In this document: in pieces, positions 60,146-64,000 of the stretch
How positions within the stretch are numbered: the first letter of the stretch is position 1
Layout of the letters: every line of letters begins with the position of its first letter
Assembly: GCA_009377585.1 (NCBI GenBank)
Contig: WHTS01000014.1
Span: forward strand, 1 to 64,000
Direction of reading: 5' to 3'
From: Betaproteobacteria bacterium
Lineage (GTDB): Bacteria; Pseudomonadota; Gammaproteobacteria; Burkholderiales; WYBJ01
DNA: 64,000 nucleotides
Made by a program: the position numbers and the translations under genes
The notes under the pieces: model-generated
Told to the model about the DNA's origin: nothing
Databases searched by the model: none
What the model saw: the letters and a program-made list of their open reading frames with translations, nothing else

Positions 60146-60400
60146 CACCACCCCGCCCGCTGCGCGGGCACCCCTCCTCGTGAGCAGTATTAGCCCCGCA
60201 GGCGGGCAGGCGCGGTTAAGAAACCTGGTTGGGTTTCTTGAGAGAGGAGGGGATAAGTCGAGTTCCCCTCCTGCAAAGGAGGGGCGGGAGGCGACAGTGT
60301 CGCGGACGGGGTGGTTAATCGCGCGGCTGAACCCACAGCGCGGCTGAACCCACACCACCCCGGCGCTACGCGCCACCCCTCCTCGTGAGAGGAGGGGAAG
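60146..60400. repeat. Intergenic repeat block, CCACCCC...CCCCTCCTCGTGAG family
   Basis: Two direct copies of a unit (about 60147-60184 and 60352-60397) read CACCACCCCG, a short GC hairpin (CCCGCTGCGCGGG or GGCGCTACGCGCC), then ACCCCTCCTCGTGAG. Between them lies a CCCCTCCTGCAAAGGAGGGG hairpin (60265-60284) and GTCGCGGACGGGGTGGT. A fragment of the same family (GAGAGGAGGGG) opens the window at base 1. Confidence 0.7.
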
Positions 60401-60440
60401 CTAAAACCATCGCGCACCCGTGAGGCGCCTGCAAGTCGCC

Positions 60441-61139
60441 TCACCCGAGATACCGACGAAAGAAGTCCACGCTCAACCCGAGCGCCCGATCGGCATCATC
60501 CTTGCGATACGGCTTGCCGCCCTTGCGCGCGAACGCATGATCGGCGTCGGGATACTTGTGGATCGTCACCAGCGGATTCGGCGACAAGCGCCGTTCCAGC
60601 AGATCGTTCACCTCGGCCTGCACCCAGCGGTCCTTCATCGCCATGTGCAGCATGAACGGCCGGTGCAGGTTGGGCGCCTCGCGAATGTTGTGCTCGATGT
60701 AGGTGCCGTAGTAGGCGACCACGCAATCGATGTCGGTGCGGCAGCACATCAGGTAGCAGAGCTTGCCGCCCAGGCAGTAACCCACCGCGCCCACTCTTCC
60801 GTTGCACTCCTCGCGTGCGAGCAGGTACTTCCAGGTGTCCGCCATGTCGCGCACGCCCAGGTCGTAGTCGAAGTCGTAGTAGAGATCGAACGCCTTCTTC
60901 ACCTGCTCGGGATCGTGGTCGGAGAGCTCCACGCCCGGCTCCTGGCGCCAGAAGAGATCGGGCGCGAGGCAGACGAAGCCGGCCTGCGCGAATTCGTGGG
61001 CGTGATGGCGCATCGTGTCGTTCACGCCCCAGATCTCCATGATGGCGATGATCGCGCCGGCGGGCGTGCGATCGGGGATCGCCAGGTAGGCGCCCATTTC
61101 GCCATCGCGCAGGGGAACCCGGATGCTGCTCGATTGCAT
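60441..61139 (-). CDS. Dienelactone hydrolase family protein
   Basis: 232 residues from ATG 61139 (GAGGG upstream). Alpha/beta hydrolase with Cys nucleophile: GAVGYCLGGKLCYL (Cys122), Asp170 in MAMKDRWVQ, His201 in YPDADHAFARKGG, and Glu35 in MEIWGVNDTMRHHA that poises the Cys. This is the full dienelactone-hydrolase set. It hydrolyses cyclic dienelactones from (chloro)catechol degradation to maleylacetate. No chlorocatechol genes are adjacent, so it could act on another lactone or ester. Confidence 0.9.
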   Translation of the reverse strand: MQSSSIRVPLRDGEMGAYLAIPDRTPAGAIIAIMEIWGVNDTMRHHAHEFAQAGFVCLAPDLFWRQEPGVELSDHDPEQVKKAFDLYYDFDYDLGVRDMADTWKYLLAREECNGRVGAVGYCLGGKLCYLMCCRTDIDCVVAYYGTYIEHNIREAPNLHRPFMLHMAMKDRWVQAEVNDLLERRLSPNPLVTIHKYPDADHAFARKGGKPYRKDDADRALGLSVDFFRRYLG

Positions 61140-61238
61140 GGCGTAGCCCTCGTTGGTCGGCGAAGGATAGCATCGCCGCGCGGCGAGTTCCTTGCTGCGA
61201 AACGACGGTGAATCGGCACTGTCGTTCGGCAAGAACCG

Positions 61239-63180
61239 TCACGTCATCGACGGCGAGGCGAGCACGCTGCGCAAGGTCTCGTAGCCGACCGGCTTGACCA
61301 GATGCGCATTGAAACCGGCAGCGAGCGTGCGCGCCCGATCGCTGTCCTGACCCCACCCGGTCAGGGCCACGATGAAGATGTCCTTGCCCCAGTCTTGCTG
61401 GCGAATGGTGCGGCAGACGTCGTACCCGTTCATCCTGGGCAAGCCCAGGTCGAGGATAATGAGGTCCGGCCTGAAATTGCGCGTCTTCTCCAGCGCCTCG
61501 ATGCCGTCAGCTGCCATTTCCACTTCGTTGCCGTCGAGCCGAAGCAGCGCGGCAAGGGATTGGACGCTGTCTTGCACATCGTCCACGACCAGCACGCGAC
61601 GCATGGCGACGGAATCGGGCCGGGAGGGCTCGGGCGCATGCGCTGTCGCGCTCGGAGCGTGCACGACCGGTAGGCGGACACTGAGCTCGCTGCCCTTGCC
61701 CAGGCCGGCGCTATGGGCCGTTATGGTTCCGCCGTGCATTTCCACCAGCGAGCGCGCCAGTGACAGCCCGATCCCCAGGCCGCCCTCGGAGCGAGCGAGC
61801 GCAGGCCGGGCCTGCGAGAACATCTGAAACAGGTTTGGAAGCTGCTCGGGATCGATGCCGATGCCCGAATCCGAGATGCGGATGCACACCTCGTCGCCTT
61901 CGAGGGCGGCCGTCAAGGCGATGCGCCCGTCGGGTTCCGTGTACTTGGCGGCGTTGTTGAGCAGATTGGCGAGGACCTGGGACAGGCGCACGGCGTCCCC
62001 GTGCAGGTGAATCGGATCCGATGGCAGCGAGACGGTGAACTGCTGACGGATATTGGGCCGGGAAGTTTCGACCGCCTGCTGGACCACCCGGGTCAGTTCC
62101 ACCGGCTGGCGGCGCAGCGCGAGCTTGCCGCGCGTTATGCGGCTGACATCGAGCAGATCGTCGATCAGGTGCACCATGTGATCGACCTGCCGATCCATGA
62201 TGTCCTGCGCCGTGCGCACGACCGGATGGTCCACGGCGCTCAGCTTGAGCAGCTGCACGGCATTGCGTATCGGTGCCAGGGGATTGCGCAGCTCGTGGGC
62301 GAGGGTGGCGAGGAATTCGTCCTTGCGGCGGTCGGCTTTCCCGCAGCGCCTCGCGTGCTTCCCGCGCGTCGGTGATGTCGATGTTGACGCCCTGCATCCG
62401 CGTTGCGGCACCATCGGTGCCCTGATCCACGCGGCCGATGCAGGCAATCCAGCGGATCGCACCGTCGGTTCTGCGGATGCGAAATTCCTCGTGGAAGTCA
62501 CCGCCACGGGCGACGATCTCTTCGAAAATCCGGATCGCGCGCGTCCTGTCCTCGGGAACGATGTACCCGAGCCAGTTCTCCTCGCTCGGCGTCCCGGTAC
62601 CGACCGGCACGCCGATCAGGGCATGGAGTCCTTCGGACGATTCCACGTTGTTGGTCTCGAAATCCCAGTCCCACAGCCCCAGCCGTGCGGCGCGCTGGGC
62701 GCGCAGCAATCGCTCGCTGCGCACATTGAGCACGTGAGCGGTATCGCCCGCCGCGGCCAGGGCCGCGTCGATCTCCCGAATCGAGCTGCCCCGGGTGAGA
62801 AAGGACGGTGCGGGACCGCGCAACCGCTCCAGGGCGTCGTGCAACTCGTGAACACCTTGGGCCAGCGTTCTCGCCCGTGCGAGCGCGAGCACCACGGCGA
62901 TCGCGAGCGCGACGAGCACCGCGAGCCCGACCGCGGTCGCTGTTCGCCGCATGGGCGCATCGACCACTGCGCCCGGCGTCAGCACATTGACCGTCCAGCC
63001 CGAAACCTTCGAACGGTGGAATGCGACCACGACGTCCGCGTCGGACACGCCCGGTCCCCGCACCATCGCCTCGGCGTGCGAGGCCAACACCTCTCGGTAC
63101 CACGGCTGGACCGGCTGGCCGGCAAGCCGTTGCGCGTGGCGACACAGGTCGCGGACGGGGTGGTCAGCGAGCGAAATCAA
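61239..63180 (-). pseudogene. Hybrid sensor histidine kinase, 5'-truncated and frameshifted
   Basis: From TTG 63180 the frame reads a short remnant of an extracytoplasmic dCache-like domain (VVAFHRSKVSGWTVNVL), TM (TAVGLAVLVALAIAVVLAL), a HAMP-like linker, then a PAS domain (LGLWDWDFETNNVES to MQGVNIDITDAREAREAL). At about 62335 an extra base shifts the frame; HisKA (KDEFLATLAHELRNPLAPIR with phospho-His), HATPase (ISDSGIGIDPEQLPNLF, SEGGLGIGLSLARSLV) and a receiver domain (LIILDLGLPRMNGYDV, phospho-Asp) continue out of phase. The N-terminal TM1 and most of the sensor domain are missing. The TTG overlaps the stop of the upstream kinase (TTGA). Confidence 0.75.
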
Positions 63181-64000
63181 TACGACGAACCCGGGCGCGA
63201 AACGTCCGGTAGATGCTCGCGCAGGATCTCGAACAGCCGCCGCGGCTCCACCGGCTTGGCGATCAGGGCGCACACGCCGCTGCGGGCGGCCTGCTCCGGG
63301 TCGATGTCGGTGCCGTAACCCGAATAGAGCAGCACCGGCAGATCGGCGCGCGCCAGCGTGAGGCGCTGCGCGAGCTCGATACCGGTCATTCGCGGCATCG
63401 TGTAGTCGGTGAGCACCAGGTCGACCCGGGCCGGATCGCGCACGAACCAGTCGTACGCTTCGAGCGGGTTGCGGATGACGGTCGCCTCCAGTCCCCAGCC
63501 GGCGAGCATCTCTTCGAGCAGGCTCGCCACCATGTCGTCGTCGTCCACCACCAGCACTCGGCCGTGCAGGCGTCCGGGCCCGGAATCGGCGGCAGCCGCG
63601 CCTTCGACAGATCCGGCCGCGACCTGTGCACCTTCGCCGAGCGGCTGCAGCAATACCCGGAAGGTCGCGCCCACGCCCGAGCGCGTGTCCACGCAGACGT
63701 GGCCGCCATACTCGTGCACGATGCCGTGCACGGTGGCAAGCCCCATGCCGCTGCCCTTGCCGACCTCCTTGGTGGTGAAGAACGGCTCGAACATGCGATC
63801 GATGATGCCCGCGACGATGCCCGGGCCGCTGTCGGCGACGGCGAGCGCGAGGTACATGCCGTCGATGCGCTGCCGGCACGAGGCGCAGACCTCGCCCGAC
63901 AGGTCGATCCAGCCCAGCGTGACGTGGATCGTGCCCGTGCCTTCCATCGCGTCGCGCGCGTTGATGCACAGGTTCAGCAGTACCTGCTCGAAGTGCACCG
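63177..64000 (-). CDS. Hybrid histidine kinase C-terminal part (gene continues beyond the window)
   Basis: At least 273 residues; the 5' end is outside the window. HATPase domain: N-box FEQVLLNLCINARDAMEGTG, G1 VADSGPGIV, MFEPFFTTKEVGKGSGMGLA and TVHGIVHEYGGHVCV. Then a receiver domain: VLVVDDDDMVASLLEEMLAG, VLTDYTMPRMTGIELAQRLT (phospho-Asp), and the switch Lys in CALIAKPVEPRRLFEIL. Domain order PAS?-kinase-REC indicates a hybrid kinase that feeds a phosphorelay. It reads directly into the damaged kinase gene downstream. Confidence 0.85.
   Translation of the reverse strand, partial: VHFEQVLLNLCINARDAMEGTGTIHVTLGWIDLSGEVCASCRQRIDGMYLALAVADSGPGIVAGIIDRMFEPFFTTKEVGKGSGMGLATVHGIVHEYGGHVCVDTRSGVGATFRVLLQPLGEGAQVAAGSVEGAAAADSGPGRLHGRVLVVDDDDMVASLLEEMLAGWGLEATVIRNPLEAYDWFVRDPARVDLVLTDYTMPRMTGIELAQRLTLARADLPVLLYSGYGTDIDPEQAARSGVCALIAKPVEPRRLFEILREHLPDVSRPGSSY

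Noticed and set aside
58560-60146. Open frame starting with repeated LVLGSWF units
   Set aside because: The units are the translated 7-bp minisatellite and the rest is a shadow of the CoA-transferase gene.
61711-63969. Single 752-codon kinase reading frame
   Set aside because: Only its middle part (PAS and TM region) is real; the front is antisense-phase to the upstream hybrid kinase and the end is out of phase with the HisKA domain.
1-64000. rRNA, tRNA or riboswitch genes
   Set aside because: No rRNA-like stretch, tRNA cloverleaf or known riboswitch core was recognised when reading both strands; a covariance search was not possible here.

Overview
The window is GC-rich DNA from a bacterium. 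Seven intact and five decayed Bug/TctC-type periplasmic receptors, a complete tctCBA operon, and many CoA, aromatic and hydroxy-acid catabolic genes suggest a betaproteobacterium of Burkholderiales type, probably an environmental lineage. This placement is inferred from gene content; no rRNA, tRNA or other phylogenetic marker was seen. The gene layout is loose, with short operons, frequent strand switches, many gene relics and several families of intergenic repeats.

Layout. 1-4.5 kb: a TctC relic, a Sel1/lytic transglycosylase, a luciferase-like oxidoreductase and a secreted TPR protein. 4.8-15.2 kb (mostly +): a small translationally coupled ORF, an FAD aromatic monooxygenase, MmgE/PrpD, a DHA2 exporter, three TctC receptors and a cupin, ending in a scar where a vanadium-haloperoxidase-like fragment meets TctC fragments. 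15.2-18.9 kb: VOC protein, MFS transporter, EthD-like protein, methyltransferase and two more TctC tails. 18.9-24.3 kb: a dpp/opp-type ABC importer whose binding-protein gene is broken. 24.3-27.4 kb: tctCBA (-). 27.7-36.9 kb: opine-dehydrogenase-like enzyme, serine hydrolase, two divergent TctC genes, SRPBCC, RidA, an internally deleted FMN hydroxy-acid dehydrogenase, a ThDP enzyme and a truncated NTF2-like ORF. 37-42 kb: a lone molybdenum hydroxylase large subunit, a DUF35/thiolase pair and a membrane protein. 42-49 kb: MidA-like methyltransferase, M20 amidohydrolase, GlsB/YeaQ, a second ThDP enzyme. 47-53 kb (-): a five-gene catabolic set (LVIVD protein, TctC, amidohydrolase, FAH hydrolase, Gfo/Idh/MocA). 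53.1-57.3 kb (+): a coenzyme F420 cluster (luciferase-like oxidoreductase, F420:NADP reductase, cofE, cofD, cofC). 57.3-64 kb (-): MFS transporter, CaiB/BaiF CoA-transferase, a 7-bp minisatellite with repeat block, dienelactone hydrolase, and two sensor kinase genes, one broken.

The most interesting structure outside genes is a family of about 116-118 bp MITE-like elements (about 27.5, 29.1, 39.4, 42.1 and 48.2 kb). They have short imperfect terminal inverted repeats (TATCGAG/TATTGAG), a C/G-rich hairpin, and a second hairpin whose stem sequence varies while its TGTC loop is kept in four of the five copies. One copy interrupts a ridA relic, and two copies supply the stop codons of neighbouring genes. 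The other notable system is the F420 biosynthesis/utilisation cluster, which is uncommon in Gram-negative bacteria. Gene decay is widespread, and several adjacent halves of genes record the recombination points.
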